Assembly: GCA_020726505.1 (NCBI GenBank)
Contig: JAHLEZ010000035.1
Span: 372,001 to 436,000 of the forward strand
Reading direction: 5' to 3'
DNA length: 64,000 bases
Origin: Leptodontidium sp. MPI-SDFR-AT-0119
Taxonomy: Eukaryota; Ascomycota; Leotiomycetes; Helotiales; Leptodontidiaceae
A model generated the notes under the pieces. That model saw nothing but the letters and a program-made list of their open reading frames with translations. It searched no databases and was not told the DNA's origin. Every line of letters starts with the position of its first letter. Position 1 is the stretch's first letter. Both the position numbers and the translations under genes were made by a program. Shown here in pieces: positions 1 through 11,697 of this stretch.

Positions 1-2012
1 CCTTCCATCAATGTTGCTTCAAGACTCTTATCTCCTGAAGCCTCTGTCGCTCCATAGTGCATCGTGCTCCATGTGGCCTCAAATGATGGGGCAAGTTTGA
101 GGCTGCAACTATGCCTACTTGGTTCGACTACCTGGTTATTCTCGAAAAGTAGTTCGTCGTCAACATATTTGAGGTCTTCCGCCTTATCGTATCTCAGACC
201 ATGCTGAACTTCGGCGATCATGTGGTCGTCCTTGTCCTTCAGCCACCAGACCCGATGCTTGTATTCCCGTGGGCTTCCTGATTCAAGTGCATGCCATAAG
301 TCCGGTTCAATCTGCTTTTTAGTCACGCGGCCAAAAGGTTGCCACCCGGAGCGAATATAGTTGAGATCACCCAAACGAAAGTTGAAACGGTGGCGCAACA
401 AATCGGATCGAGGGACTTGTGATGTGATATCTTGATAACTGCCCACAAAACTTTCATCAAAGAATGACTGTGGAGAGCCAGTCCAAGCAGCCACATCTAT
501 GTCTGGGCCCGCAAACGAACCACCCCAGCGCTCTTCGTGAGACTCAAGATAGGACACGATCATATCAAGTATCTTGACATTACCTAGATCGAAAATTGCA
601 CGCCACAACAGGCCAACTCGTTTTCGTCGTAAGGTGAATATCTTAGCAAGCATTTCCACATTTCCAGCTTTATAATTGGCCTAATCACTTCCAGTATTGA
701 ACCAAACCATGCACTAACGAGATTGCATTCGACTCCTGGTTCCCAAAAAATGCTCCAAATGATAGATCCCATGGAAGCTGGAGATATGCTCAGAGTCATA
801 AAGTATGGCATGTCTGCCACATAATCTCGAATGTAGTCCAAGGGTCTAGACTGTGCTCGAAGACTTGCGCTGACTCTCGGCATAGGAAGCTGTGGCTGTA
901 AATCTAGCTCGTTGTAGAATGGTAGCGCAAGTGCTGCTAGGAAACCCGCTGTAGGCTGTTGTAATGTATCGTACGAGCTCTCGCCATTCGCTGCCGGCGA
1001 TCCAGCGTCATTCAACGCACAAAATTCGATAAGAAGGTCCGCAGCCTTCTTCGAAGAAGGCGGCCGCTCATCCGGCAGAAAGTTAACCGGTATATCGGTA
1101 ACAATAATAAACTGAGTTGCTCCATCAAGGTACGCTGCTCACGGTGGGTGGCATGGGACCCTGCACAGTCCATCCTAGACCTGGAGCTAGAAGCGCACAA
1201 AGCCACCGGACCAGATCCGTAGATGCGGACCCAAGGTAGAGGATATTATCCCCAAGCTGAGGCTTGAAGCCATTAGAATACACAGGTGTCAATCTCGTCG
1301 ACGAGTATCGTATAGGCCTCTTCTGCATTTCGAGAAACCGCACGCAGAACATATACCCCCAACACAACGTAAGTATAGCCATACTATTTGGCCGTTCATC
1401 GTTGTGACATGGTCCAGAGGCTATTCGACATGCCGTTGGCTTATCAATCGAAAGAGCAAATCCCTTCTTGAAATTATAAACATCCTCCGGATTCCAAGCA
1501 TCGTCATCAGGCGAGGTCTCTGTTTTTTGCTGACAAGATTTGGGCAGTTCGGGATGCGGCACGTGCCACAGGGCCTGACCTGTGATGATCCGCTGCCTGG
1601 GCAGATCTTGAGGAAGTGGTGGCATATTTTGCATCAGGATATATGGATCCAAACACCCTTCCGGTATATAACGAGGTGGCACGGAATTGGCGTGTGCGAT
1701 ATATGTCCGCCATAATCTCTCCCCTCTCGAGAAAGTATAGTTGATCTGATCAGTCGTCGGTCTCAGTAGGTCGTTATCGCAGCCGATGAGCAGCTCATTG
1801 CGGCTTTCGCCTTGGGAAGAGGTGTTCGTCGAAACGGGATTGTCTGGGGATCTTTGCTCAATATGCTCGGATAAAACACTAGCTCCCTCCTCGAGCGCAG
1901 CGTCTTCTGTTGGTTCTGTCGCGACAGTGCTACCAGTTGCTTTGCCGTCGACAGAGGTTTCGAATACGTGTTTTCCGGTGAGTATCCAGCGATGAATTCG
2001 ATTGGTGCTCAT
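1..2012 (-). pseudogene. Conserved fungal protein of unknown function, runs off left edge, frames broken
   Basis: I recognise this as a widespread unnamed protein family of filamentous ascomycetes; I know no function for it. The likely start is the ATG at 2012. Coding continues down to about 1150 (conserved block with LCWGYMFCVRFLEMQK, then a CALLAPGLGW motif), resumes in another frame at about 1130-690 (DLLIEFC, ALALPFYNELDLQPQLPMP, PYFMTLS, FWEPGVECNLVS), and changes frame again at about 680 (LRRKRVGLLWRAIFDLGN) to stay open to base 1. No good GT-AG intron explains either change. At about 675-685 one missing A in an A-run would restore the family pattern. It is either a pseudogene, a sequence with small errors, or a gene with introns I misjudged. 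The C-terminus lies outside the window. Confidence 0.55.
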
Positions 2013-2319
2013 GCTGTGAGAGTTGTATTTGTGATTTCGGAGGGGATAGCAGAACACTCAAAAGTCAGCACCTCTTGTGCCTTCGAAAATAAGAAGGTTG
2101 GTTCTTCGAAGAGAAAAGAGCGTAGTGAGTTCGGCCTTTCGTTGATCCGTCTCAGGCGCTAGGAGCACGGAGCAGTCTTGCTCTCGAGGCTAAGCCATTT
2201 CGTGACCGGTGAAGCGAGTCGTCGTCACCCACCCAACATAAATCATAACTATGATAAGCAATTCAAATCCCCTTTACAATAAATTCTGTTCGATTAAAGA
2301 TAGTCTTGCATACAACACT

Positions 2320-3852
2320 ATGACGGACTTATCGTCAAGGAGTGAAAATTGGTTGAGCCCAAGCATACCTAGTGACTCAAGCACCAGCGAGACATGCACG
2401 CACTCTTTCGCTGTCCTAAGCCCACACGGTAAACCCTTGTCATTGACAAGTTCTTCGGATTCGAGAGGACGCGGACAACTCATCGCGAAGCGAAAGCCTC
2501 AGTCAGGTGGGGTAGGAACACCTCTCACGTTTGAGAAGTTGGATCACCAGGGAATCTCAAGCTAAGTTCACATAGCTCCAGAAATCGAGGAAAGGACACA
2601 CAAAGTCGACGCGAGGCTGCTTAAACTGCAAGAAAAGGAGAATCAAGGAATGCTGAACCTAGCAAGTGGGTGAATGAAGCTAACAGTACTACAGTGTCAG
2701 GAAACACGGCCATCATGCCACAATTGCACGAGGAAGGACATCGAATGCACATATCCGGATCCAAAGACTTTGTCTGCGCTCAGGATGTCTGCCACATGCT
2801 CTCCAACCCCAATAGCGTCTCTCAACCTCCAAGGAACGCCAACGATTTTTAGCCTGAACGACATGCGACTGTTCCACCATTTCTTGCTTGGTGCTTATCC
2901 TCATATCCCAATCAGTGATAATTCTATTTGGGTCTCTCAAGTACCGCTAATTGCACACCATGTGGGTTTCCTCTCTTCATCCTCTTCTCGCTAACCTTGG
3001 GGAGCAGAATGAATTTTTGATGCATGCAATTCTTGGAATAGCAGCGTCACATCTCGAACTTGTCACGGGAATGGATCTCCAGACCACAGCAATCTATCAC
3101 CGAATTCACGCTATCAAAGGATCTAATACTGCTATCTTGACGAGACGCCAAACGGGGAGCGACGCCGATGCTCTACTAGCATCATGCTATCTCATCGCAT
3201 TTCAATCATCTTACATAAAGGACGGACTCCAGGAATTTTTTCAAACGGTTCGAGGGTGCAGTATTCTGAGTAATCACCTAAGGGCTGAGAATCTTCCCAT
3301 GACCTTCTTCTTAACTGAGGAGGATGATTTTAGCTTTATGGAAGAACGACTCATAAATCTCTCAGTCCTCCCTGGGAATTTGATTGAAGGTGCAAAGAAC
3401 TCTTTGACTGCTGTTCTACCTCTTCTCGATAGGCCAGTGAACCTACTATTTTATCAGGTTTTATTTGATGTCACCAAGGCAGCGGCAATATCCTCAGTAC
3501 AAGGTCAATTTCACTAAACTCTGGTGTTCGAAGACATGCTGACCTTCCAGTCTATTTTAAATTTATCGCCGTCTACCGCTTCATTATCGGCCTAGAAAGT
3601 CAGCCCTTTAGAGATCTAATCGATCCTAAGAACTTGGGTGGAAGAGTCCTCATCACACACTTCCTCGCTATCCAAATTGTCGGTGATCCGATTATTGGCC
3701 GCGAGTGGTCTGGAAGAAATAAATCGACCCCGGTTAGATATCATTTGGATTGGATATACTCGGTTTGTGATATGCTTCCAGATGACAAGAAGAAGTTCAA
3801 TGGCTGGCCAAGAGCTGTGGCAGATTCTGTTAGGGATGCAATCTGGTATTAA
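2320..3852 (+). CDS. Zn2Cys6 transcription factor (UPC2-like), with a non-canonical splice donor
   Basis: Five exons are proposed: 2320-2511, 2576-2647, 2695-2961, 3005-3503, 3551-3852; phases fit and give 443 aa. Residues about 70-105 form a GAL4-type binuclear zinc cluster (CLNCKKRRIK, then after an intron CQETRPSCHNCTRKDIEC), supplying six cysteines. The rest follows the fungal family that includes sterol-uptake regulator UPC2: a MRLFHHF segment, HAILGIAASHLEL, and a C-terminal LDWIYSVCDMLP/GWPRA region. By family it would be a nuclear DNA-binding regulator; target unknown. The intron between exons 2 and 3 (2648-2694) has a good branch site (gctaac) and acceptor (ctacag), but begins GA rather than GT. 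Without splicing the frame stops three codons on, inside the zinc cluster. So the gene is either inactivated, spliced unusually, or contains a base error. The start is the least certain part. Confidence 0.75.
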
Positions 3853-4833
3853 CCTTCGCTACCTCACGATGTCTTGCGAAGAGAGTTTAAGCCAATTCGT
3901 TTAGGGATGTACTTGCTTGAAAGCAGGTCTAATTTCGAAAATCTTGATCCTGAAGCAGACCAAGGTTTTGAACACAAATGCGTGTTGACGACGTGCGTTC
4001 TTGAAGGGGATTGGTCTCGAAAATCTTTTCTGTAGCACAGAGTTAACAAAATCTACGAGCTTATGACAAATTTGGATATCGAGCTTCGGGCTGAAGCCCG
4101 AGACGACAGGGAGCTTGTGCTGGATAGAGGACTTATGGATAAACTGACAGCATATCATTTCAACGGTTGTCTATAACCAGGATTTGCGACAATGAAAATG
4201 AAAGGTGTCTAGAATCTCCATGTTGCACATGCCCTTAACTCATTTCAGCACGAAGGTTGGTTTATCCAGTCCCTACCAAATACCACAAGTCTACGGCTGA
4301 TCAAGTAATCCGCCCAGGCATGCTTCTGCCATGGATCGTAGAATTGGTAAGCATTTCGTGGTAGAGTCGGAATTCATAGCAGAAAAAAGCTCGGCAATAA
4401 TGTACCCTAGTAATCATGAGGCACCTCATTTCCCCCGCGCTTACTCTTGGCAAGATCGCGCCAAGCCATTGAGAACCACTGCAACGTCAGCAAGTGCCTT
4501 CAACACGATGAATGCGAAGAAGTTCCAGGCCACTTGCCCACGCTCCAATCATTTTGCATCCAAAGTGCGGACCTGCGCCGCGTATCTCGTGTTTAACGAT
4601 GAGGCTATGTTTACTTTGGGTTGAGAAACCGCCATGAGTTGATGCGGTGAAAGTGAGTTGTGGAGAACCAGAGATGGGGAGGACATAAAAAGGCTGGACA
4701 TCCCTTGAAGGAAGATAGTCATCCTAAGACAATATCTCAGATTTTGACATCTCTACTGCAAAAAGGACTCTCAATATACCTGATTTTCAATTCTATCTTT
4801 GGACCCAAAATAGTTAGAAACCAACAAACCACC
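3853..4833. other. Intergenic, no gene supported
   Basis: Only short unconvincing open frames on both strands. No domain or splice-consistent gene is visible. The last 150 bases would hold the promoter and leader of the RTA1-like gene. Confidence 0.5.
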
Positions 4834-5815
4834 ATGGCGAAGTATTGGGAAACCCATCCAGACTCTATCTGGCTCTACGACCCGAACTTACCCCTCGCAA
4901 TCGTCGCTACAGTCCTCTACGCAATCCCCATGTTAATCCAATTCTGGCAATCTGTTTTCAAGTACAAGTCCTACTACTTCATTGTTGTTTTTCTTGGGGC
5001 TCTTCTGGAAGTGGGTGGATATGCAGTGCGAACAGCATCTATCAAAGACGAATCCTCAATCGTACTTCCTCTCTCCCTAGATTAATGCTATAAGCCGAAT
5101 CACAAGAAGACTAACTTGCAACCAGCCACTTTATGCTGTCTCCTCCTCATTCATCGTCGTCGCCCCCCTTTTCGTCGGCGCCGGCGACTACCTCCTTATT
5201 TCGCGTCTCTGCCTCCGCGTCCTTCCCTCCCACCACACACATATCTTCAAGATTCCGGTTGCCAAACTAACCCGCATCTTCGTTATATGCGACATCGTCA
5301 CCCTTCTCGTCCAAGTTAACGGTAGCGGTATAGCAGCTTCTAATAATTGGGAAGGAAATACTGTAAAGATTGGAGAGAATGTAATGGTTGCTGGACTAGC
5401 TATGCAGTTGGCTACATTTTCGTTTTTCTTTTTAATTTTGGCGAAATTTCATCTATTGACAAGGAGAGGAGTGAATGAGGAGGCCGGGAGAGGGTGGAGA
5501 GGGATTTTGGTTGCGGTTTATTTTTCTTCGGGCATGATTATCGTCCGTTTAACCCCGTCCTGCTTCGTAGGGCTATGCTAATTGTTCGATCTCCAGATCC
5601 GATGCATCTTTCGTCTCGCCGAGTTCTCACGGGGCATCTTCGGATATCCGTTCACCCACGAGTGGATGTTCTATGCACTTGAAGCTGTACCGATGCTGCC
5701 TGCCATTGCGGTCTTCTGCGTGTGGCACCCTGGGAAATATTTCGGTGCCAGTGGAGGACGGAGCAAAAGAGTTTTGACTGAAATCCCTTTGGTGAGCAGC
5801 GGTTCTCGAGTCTGA
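4834..5815 (+). CDS. RTA1-like seven-transmembrane lipid-translocating family protein
   Basis: Exons 4834-5061, 5126-5542, 5597-5815 give 287 aa, normal for the fungal RTA1 family (multi-span membrane proteins linked to 7-aminocholesterol resistance, RTM1 and sphingoid-base export RSB1). Visible family marks are the N-terminal membrane span with AIVATVLYAIPMLIQFWQS, the motif LTRIFVICDIVTLLVQVNGSG (family pattern R-F-x3-D-x5-Q-x2-GSG), GENVMVAGLAMQLATFSFF, and after the last intron IRCIFRLAEFSRG followed by a final span and the WHPGKYF tail. The donors are gtactt and gtccgt, the second being a weak donor chosen because it restores the RxxFRxxEF motif in phase 0. Substrate cannot be told. The upstream neighbour is a regulator on the same strand, but no operon-like link is implied. 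Confidence 0.9.
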
Positions 5816-7065
5816 TTTTGGCGGCAGCTTGGAAGGAGAGACGAAGGTAGCTAGTTGGGTAGATCAAGTATCAATAGATGGGTAGAACTGCTTGAGAACA
5901 TCAACTACACTGATGGTGCGTGCTGAGAAGCTCTAGGCGATGTCCCCCGTAGTAGTGTGCTGGGACTCCGGTAGGGTTGGCACAAGTGGTCTAGCCCCGG
6001 GTGCGTGCCATGTGAGAGTTTTAGTTAAGGCATGTGTGATTTGGACGTAGCTTTTATGTGAGGCCAAGATCACGGCTTCATCCCCTCGCAAAATCGCAGC
6101 CCTCAACGGTAGTTCGCTAAGACGGCTGCCACCGCTAAGTCTTACTTCGTATCAGGCGAACCTATTCCGCCAAGAGGGAAATAAATTTTTGCTTAGAATA
6201 GTATAATTTGTCGATTTTCAAGTATCTGGACTCCTCGTTCCCTAGATATGGCCGCTAACGAAAGCTTATTTCTGCCCCTGGGTGTTTCTGCGAAACGATG
6301 CTTTATTATGGAATAGGCGATCCTACGGAGTAGAACAAACAAAGTAAATGCTTAAAGCGCAGCCCCTTATCTCATGCTCCTCCGTAAAGTTTATTTAAGC
6401 CTGCTTCTAACTCCTAGTACAGAACTCAACTTTCACTTAAAGCCATCTCTTCTTAACTCTTTCCGTCTCGTTATCTCACTCGTGTACGACAGCTTCAGCT
6501 CGGTAAGCATGTTTAGAGTCGTAATTACCTCAGACTTTTGTCAAAAAGGTAACCCACTATTTTCCAAGTGAAGCTGCTTAAGTTTTTGATAGCTCTTAAG
6601 TATAGTCAAGTAGTCGGCAGATAACTAGTAAGCAGGAATAAGATGTTTTACTTTTGATACTGAATGATATAACGTTTATCTTGAGGGTGTTCAAGTACAG
6701 TAATTTCTTGACCGTATGTGTCTTTCGCTTCAAAAATTCTCGTTAGGTCGGAAAAATGAGGACATAAAGTGAGATTCAATTGCCGTTTACTGCAGTGGTC
6801 GTGAAAAATCTCGTTTAATGGCAATGCTAGTAAATAAGAACACATACATTCAAGCCTTCCACGGTAGATATTGGTTTTTAGTTCGATTGCCCTCTCGACA
6901 AGTAAGATACCACACTCCCAACTCTCGCCCTTCACTTGATCTTCCGAGATCATCCCAACCACTCCGTATTTACCGAGTAAATACACAACCATTGCACTGC
7001 TGGGCCTCTGCGCTCATCCGCCGCTTACAATCTCCATTCTAGAGTTCAATCTCAGCTCCAGAGAA
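5816..7065. other. Intergenic, AT-rich toward the right; no supported gene
   Basis: From about 6170 the sequence becomes AT-rich and rich in TA steps, like RIP-affected DNA. One open frame on the minus strand (6648-6992, 114 codons) has no recognisable domain and I do not call it. Confidence 0.45.
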
Positions 7066-8160
7066 CTAAGCCATGAACGTCAGCTTGTCAACGGCAGTAG
7101 CCAATTCATCAAATTTGTGGCGTCTGAAAAATTCCTCAATGGTCACTGGCACGACTTTAAGATAGTTGGCATTTTCCAAGTCTCTCTTCAAGCGGGCGTC
7201 TTCGTTTTGGCTCCAGTAGGCAAAGAACCTGTAGGATGTTGTTAGCTTTATGTGTCTTCTGCTGCTATGTAGAGGAAATGCGTTGAAGCAATAAGAAGTC
7301 AAGTTGGAAAAGTAATGGACAAACTCACTTAGGCATCCAAGCCATGAAATCATCAGGGCTTGTCTGTAAACTCTTATGCATGTTTTGATACAAGTCCTCC
7401 AGTGAGCCGAGATTCTGGAGATCAGGTGTATAGCCGTAGACCTCGTTGAATATCCCCACGATTTCGATCAGACTTTTGCGATCCCCGAGAACTACTGGAA
7501 TTAGCATTTTCCACATACATTAACTCGAAAAAAGATGGTGGTAGACATACACTGCTGAGTTCCAACCGCCGTCGCATCCATTGCCACTGCTGCTGTGTAC
7601 TCAGCGGCAGTTCCATATGTTGTCAACTCCCATGTTTCATGGCCTGTACCCCAGTAGGAAAGCTTCTTCTGCTCTGGGTCCCAGATTTGCATGAAATCGC
7701 TCCAGAATGTCTCCATAAAGACACCGATGAGGACATGAACACCTTGAATATCTTTCGATCCCAGATATTTCATGATATCTTTGCAAGGATCCTTTGGAGG
7801 AAGCGCACCGTATGAGATCTTGGAAATGTCGACAGAGAAGTCGCCGGCGATGTATCGTGGAACCTTTTCTGCTACGCACGCATCGATCAGAAGTTTCTGG
7901 CCGTCTGACATGAGCTCTGTATTGCCGAGGTAGCAACAGATCACCACATCGGTGCCTGTCACAAAAGACTGTATCGCATCCTTGTCGTTGAACTCTCCCT
8001 TGACAATGTGTACCTTGGGTGAAGCGGTGATGGATGGTGGAAGCTTGCTCAGGTCTCGACAGAAGCCACGCACTGAGACTCTAGGATTCTGGAGTAAACT
8101 TCTGACAATACAGAATGCGAACTTTCCTGTAATTCCAGCGACGCCAATCGTTTGAGCCAT
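7066..8160 (-). CDS. NmrA-like / isoflavone-reductase-like NAD(P)-binding protein
   Basis: Three exons, 8160-7551, 7494-7329 and 7228-7066, give 312 aa. The N-terminus MAQTIGVAGITGKFAFCIV is a Rossmann NAD(P) motif of the atypical SDR type (GxxGxxG variant, here GITGKF). Next come VICCYLGNTELMSDGQKLLIDAC and VPRYIAGDFSVD, as in NmrA-like proteins where the SDR catalytic Tyr-Lys pair is not conserved. The C-terminal part (YGYTPDLQNLGSLEDLY, DDFMAWMPKFFAYWSQ, VTIEEFFRRHK) matches the fungal NmrA/isoflavone-reductase subgroup. Members are oxidoreductases of secondary metabolism or redox-sensing regulators; which applies here cannot be told. Introns have canonical gtatgt and gtgagt donors. It stands alone, convergent with the gene to its left. 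Confidence 0.88.
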
Positions 8161-8860
8161 TTTGAAGTGAGGGTAGTTTCAATTGACGAGGTTTGATGCT
8201 GTACACGGAGACTTGATTGAGAAGATACAAATGAGGATGAAGGTGAGTAGAGTCCAGGGGGATCAGGAGTGTATTAATATTTGAAATCACTGTCTCCTTA
8301 CTTTGGCATGTCATGATCGAGTAGAGAAAACGAGCCGTCATACTCTACTCCAGTGCCTCAACTCGTTCCCTGAACCCTATACCTGACAAATGTGAGTACG
8401 CTAGTCTGCGGGAGCCGTACATTAATAATGAGATATCGGGAGTAATTTAATCTTCTTAAAAAAGTTAGAACCGACTACCACGTCCTCTAGGGATTGAACA
8501 ACTGAACAATAACCAGTAAGCGAGGGCGACAAAAGCGACCAAACTCCCTAACTAGGTTAATGCTCTCTCGGACCGCCAGAAGTGGTTAGAAAAGTAACGA
8601 ACTGGACTGATTCCGATTATCGCTTTTGTTCTCATTGACTACGAGTCATTCTCTGATGAATTCCTCCATCGCCGCTGTGCACGAACGTGACATGAAGCCC
8701 AGGAGATATCTCGGTTAGAAAGCACTATGCTCAATGCGGGATGATTTATCAAGACCATAATCCGAACTTGGAAACATAAACGAGATCATGAAAATACTTC
8801 GATTTAGCGCAAACCTTCAATCTCCCAAGCGGAACATGCTACAGGTTCGCGTTTGCGCTA

Positions 8861-8869
8861 GGGGGGGGT

Positions 8870-8899
<30 letters not shown>
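8861..8899 (+). repeat. Long G homopolymer
   Basis: Eight G, one T, then thirty G. It lies immediately left of the inverted repeat at 8921-9047, which has its own 22-G run. Length is likely variable and error-prone. Confidence 0.9.
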
Positions 8900-8900
<1 letters not shown>

Positions 8901-8920
8901 ATGCTGGAATGTTGGCAACT

Positions 8921-9047
8921 GTACTCCCCCCCCCTAATTACTTGTAATAGTGGGCCCCCCGGACTCCCATAGAAAATAGCCCTACGACCGGGGGGCCCAC
9001 TATTACAAGTAATTAGGGGAGGGGGGGGGGGGGGGGGGGGGGAGTAC
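8921..9047. repeat. Fold-back (inverted repeat) element
   Basis: The left arm 8921-8962 (gtactc, C-tract, ctaattacttgtaatag, tgggccccccgg) is repeated in inverted form at 8988-9047 (ccggggggcccactattac, aagtaattag, G-tract, gagtac). The arms match apart from one A in the G-tract and tract length, around a loop of about 25 bases. It looks like a small MITE-type or fold-back element. I see no convincing target duplication and no coding capacity. Confidence 0.75.
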
Positions 9048-9305
9048 AGATTAAGCAGAGGATGTATCCAATTGCAGCATCTCATCTAAGATTTTGATGG
9101 GGGTTGTGGGGTTTCAAAGGCTTGAGAGGCCCCATTATACCTCGTGACGATGTACTTAGTTTCCGCATCTGTCATCTTTGCGGACTTTGGAGATAAGCTA
9201 GCGTTATTTCCGTTATCATAAAGGAACAATGCTCTCATAAATCATTCCATTTTCGTTCTAGCAATAACCAACACGTTGAGGAGTGTATCTTTCGCTACTT
9301 TCACA

Positions 9306-11315
9306 ATGACAGGATCTACAAGCGGATCACCAACTTCCTCAAACATAGTCATCTTCGACAGTTCCCCGTCGCCCTTTCACTCCCATCCCTCGATTCTCAT
9401 TTCGTGTCGAGATGGCCCCCAAAAGCTGACTGGACTTGTGAAAAGAGGACGGCCTAGAAAAGGTTGGTTATCATGGAACATCCATATTACCTCGCTTGCC
9501 CTAACGTATCATATCATTACTGCACAGAACACCAAAAATCTCCTTCTGAAGAATCGCAGATTAAAGACAACTCCTCCACGTCAAATTTTAGCTTCGTCAC
9601 TTATACCTCATCGCCTCAAGATGCTGGTCCCAAAATCCAAAAGTTCGTTCGAAGACGTGCGATGCTTCATTATCGGCGACAAGAGAGAGAACAGAAAAGT
9701 GAACGTGAAGTAGAGAAGAAATTCAGGGCTAGTTGTTCAGCCAATCATCCATTTCCAGAGGCAAAGAAGGTCGACGACAAAGTTTTCCGGCGGTCCGTCG
9801 CTGATAACCGCACAAATTCCGCGTTGCCAGCGACCACTGACGATCTTTTACCAAAGGAGATCACAGCTGTTGACCCTTTTAACGCCTTTCCTATCAAAAT
9901 CGAACCGTACATGCTAGAGCTCCTTTCTTCCTGTGAGTGTCCCCTCCCCCACCCCTACTCCCCACTCTCTTCTCCCTGCTCTCTGCTCTCTGCTCTTTGC
10001 ATTTCTCCCGAAAAGGGCTGGCTTGACAGAACTGTATTTCTTTGACAGACACAACCTCCATATACGAGACAATGTACACTTTTGAAAAGCATGTGAATCT
10101 TAATCCACCCAAGGATTACTGGCTACCAATGGCATTTCAAGACGCCGCCTTGCTCCACGTATTCATTTTCTGTGCGGATGGGCACGGCACCATTTCTCGG
10201 GGCAGGAAAGAAGGACCCGCTGCGGTGATACATCTGAGGAAAGCCATTCAAATGGTGAATGACAGACTTGAGGCGCCGGTGCCGAGAATTACGGACGCAA
10301 CGATTGCCGTGGTATGCACATTTGCTCATACGGAGGTACGTTATTTTTGCTGGCCTCAGAATGTTGTAGCTAGGGACTATCTACCTCCTTTCAATGCTCG
10401 TCACGCACCTTTCTTACCTGTTGGCTTTAGATAATGAATGGCAACCGTGGGAATTGGATGGTACATATGCGCGGCTTGAAGCAGATGCTCCGACAGCGAG
10501 GAGGCATAGAGGCTTTTGAATCGAATCGACTGCTACGGAGTAAGATTCATCGGTGAGTTATTGCTGTCCAAAATCCAAGTACTTTGTGAATGCTGCGCTA
10601 ATGGCGAACTAGGGCTGACTTGGGTGGATCAATTGATGTTATTCAAAGTCCTTACTTTGAATGTATCGTCAGAGATTTACCAACGATGTCAGGATATCCT
10701 CAGACGACAACAATAACATCGACAGGATTTGGTAAAATTACAAATTCCATCAAACTAGATGAAGAACTTACCCGGATCCTTTGCCAGATCCAGGATGTAA
10801 CCTCTAAGGTAAACATGTTTCATCACCACAAGACGCAGATACATCCACTAAGTTTGCGAGAGGCCATCACGTCAACTCAGTACTCGTTACTCTCCTTCAA
10901 ACCTCAACAAAGTAACACCATTAGCGAGAACTCGATCCAGGAAATCCTACGACTTGGCTTGTTAATGTACCTCGTCACTCTTATGAATGAGTCTCCCCCA
11001 GGAGTACCACTTTATGATACGCTAGGCGCAAGGTTGAAAGCCACTTTGATAGAAATCAGGCAGAGAGGTGCTTTAGATCCTACATATTCCCTCTGGATTT
11101 CGTTCATTGCCGTTTCAATGGTTAGGGATCTGGACACCAAAAGTTACTTTATGGCATCAGCCACCGAGATTATAGAGGGCCTAGGTGTTACTTGCTGGGA
11201 CAACATCGAGACTCTGTTCAAATCTTTCTTTTGGGCGGAGAGGATTCATAGAGGGATTTTCAAATCAATATGGAATGACATTGAGGTTTCGATAGTAGAC
11301 ACTCGTAAAGACTGA
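9306..11315 (+). CDS. Fungal-specific transcription factor with an AT-hook-like N-terminus
   Basis: Exons 9306-9462, 9528-9932, 10049-10335, 10431-10552 and 10613-11315 give 557 aa (an in-frame ATG at 9276 would add 10). There is no Zn2Cys6 cluster. The N-terminus instead has KRGRPRK, an AT-hook core (GRP flanked by basic residues), split from the next segment by intron 1. Then follow KFVRRRAMLHYRR, DPFNAFPIKIEPYMLELL, AFQDAALLHVFIFCADGH, VHMRGLKQMLRQRGGIEAF and RADLGGSIDV, the order typical of the large fungal family of transcription-factor-like proteins with a C-terminal regulatory domain (often annotated DUF3468 or fungal-specific transcription factor). The function is inferred from family only. 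All splice sites are canonical and phases are consistent. The exact start is uncertain because the first 40 residues are unusual. Confidence 0.8.
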
Positions 11316-11697
11316 TATTAGAAAATCGTTCGAGGCTGCGTTGCTGGTTGTAAAGGTTGAGGACATTTACCAAAGCCACGTTTTTCTCCTGTCACCATAT
11401 CACTATGACAAAACAGAGAATCCCAGCATATCTCATTTTGCAACACGTGGCTGGATATTCACCTTGGCAAAGCGAAATTTTCCAATCATTCCAGCTGTGG
11501 AGCGTGCGGCTGAGGAGCGCTACCACTTTCAGTTGGCGCGGGGCGCAGCGCAACCGCTTGTATTTAGTATCCTGAAAATCCTCAACGACAATGTTCTCCT
11601 GTGTATCGATTCTCTTTCTTCTTTCTTTCTCGCTCGTGCATAATATATACTTCGAAAATCTTAGGCGCGAAAGGGTTGCAGCCAGAATTTAAAAGCC
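11316..11697. other. Intergenic, probable promoter of the DUF6536 gene
   Basis: No gene seen. It separates two plus-strand genes and should contain the terminator of one and the promoter of the other. A pyrimidine-rich tract (about 11605-11630) lies 70 bases before the next ATG. Confidence 0.4.

Larger units (their letters stand above)
8161..9275. other. Intergenic with G-tracts and a fold-back element
   Basis: This holds the promoter of the minus-strand NmrA-like gene (8161-8350) and, from 8861, the G-tract/inverted-repeat structure listed separately. No coding region is supported. Confidence 0.5.

Noticed and set aside
4331..4624. 97-codon plus-strand frame
   Set aside because: No domain, no splice context, and low-quality composition. 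It probably opens by chance.
6648..6992. 114-codon minus-strand frame in AT-rich DNA
   Set aside because: No recognisable domain. A BTB relic was considered but motifs do not line up.
8858..9085. Proline-rich frame across the G-tracts
   Set aside because: It is simply the translation of G/C homopolymers and the inverted repeat.
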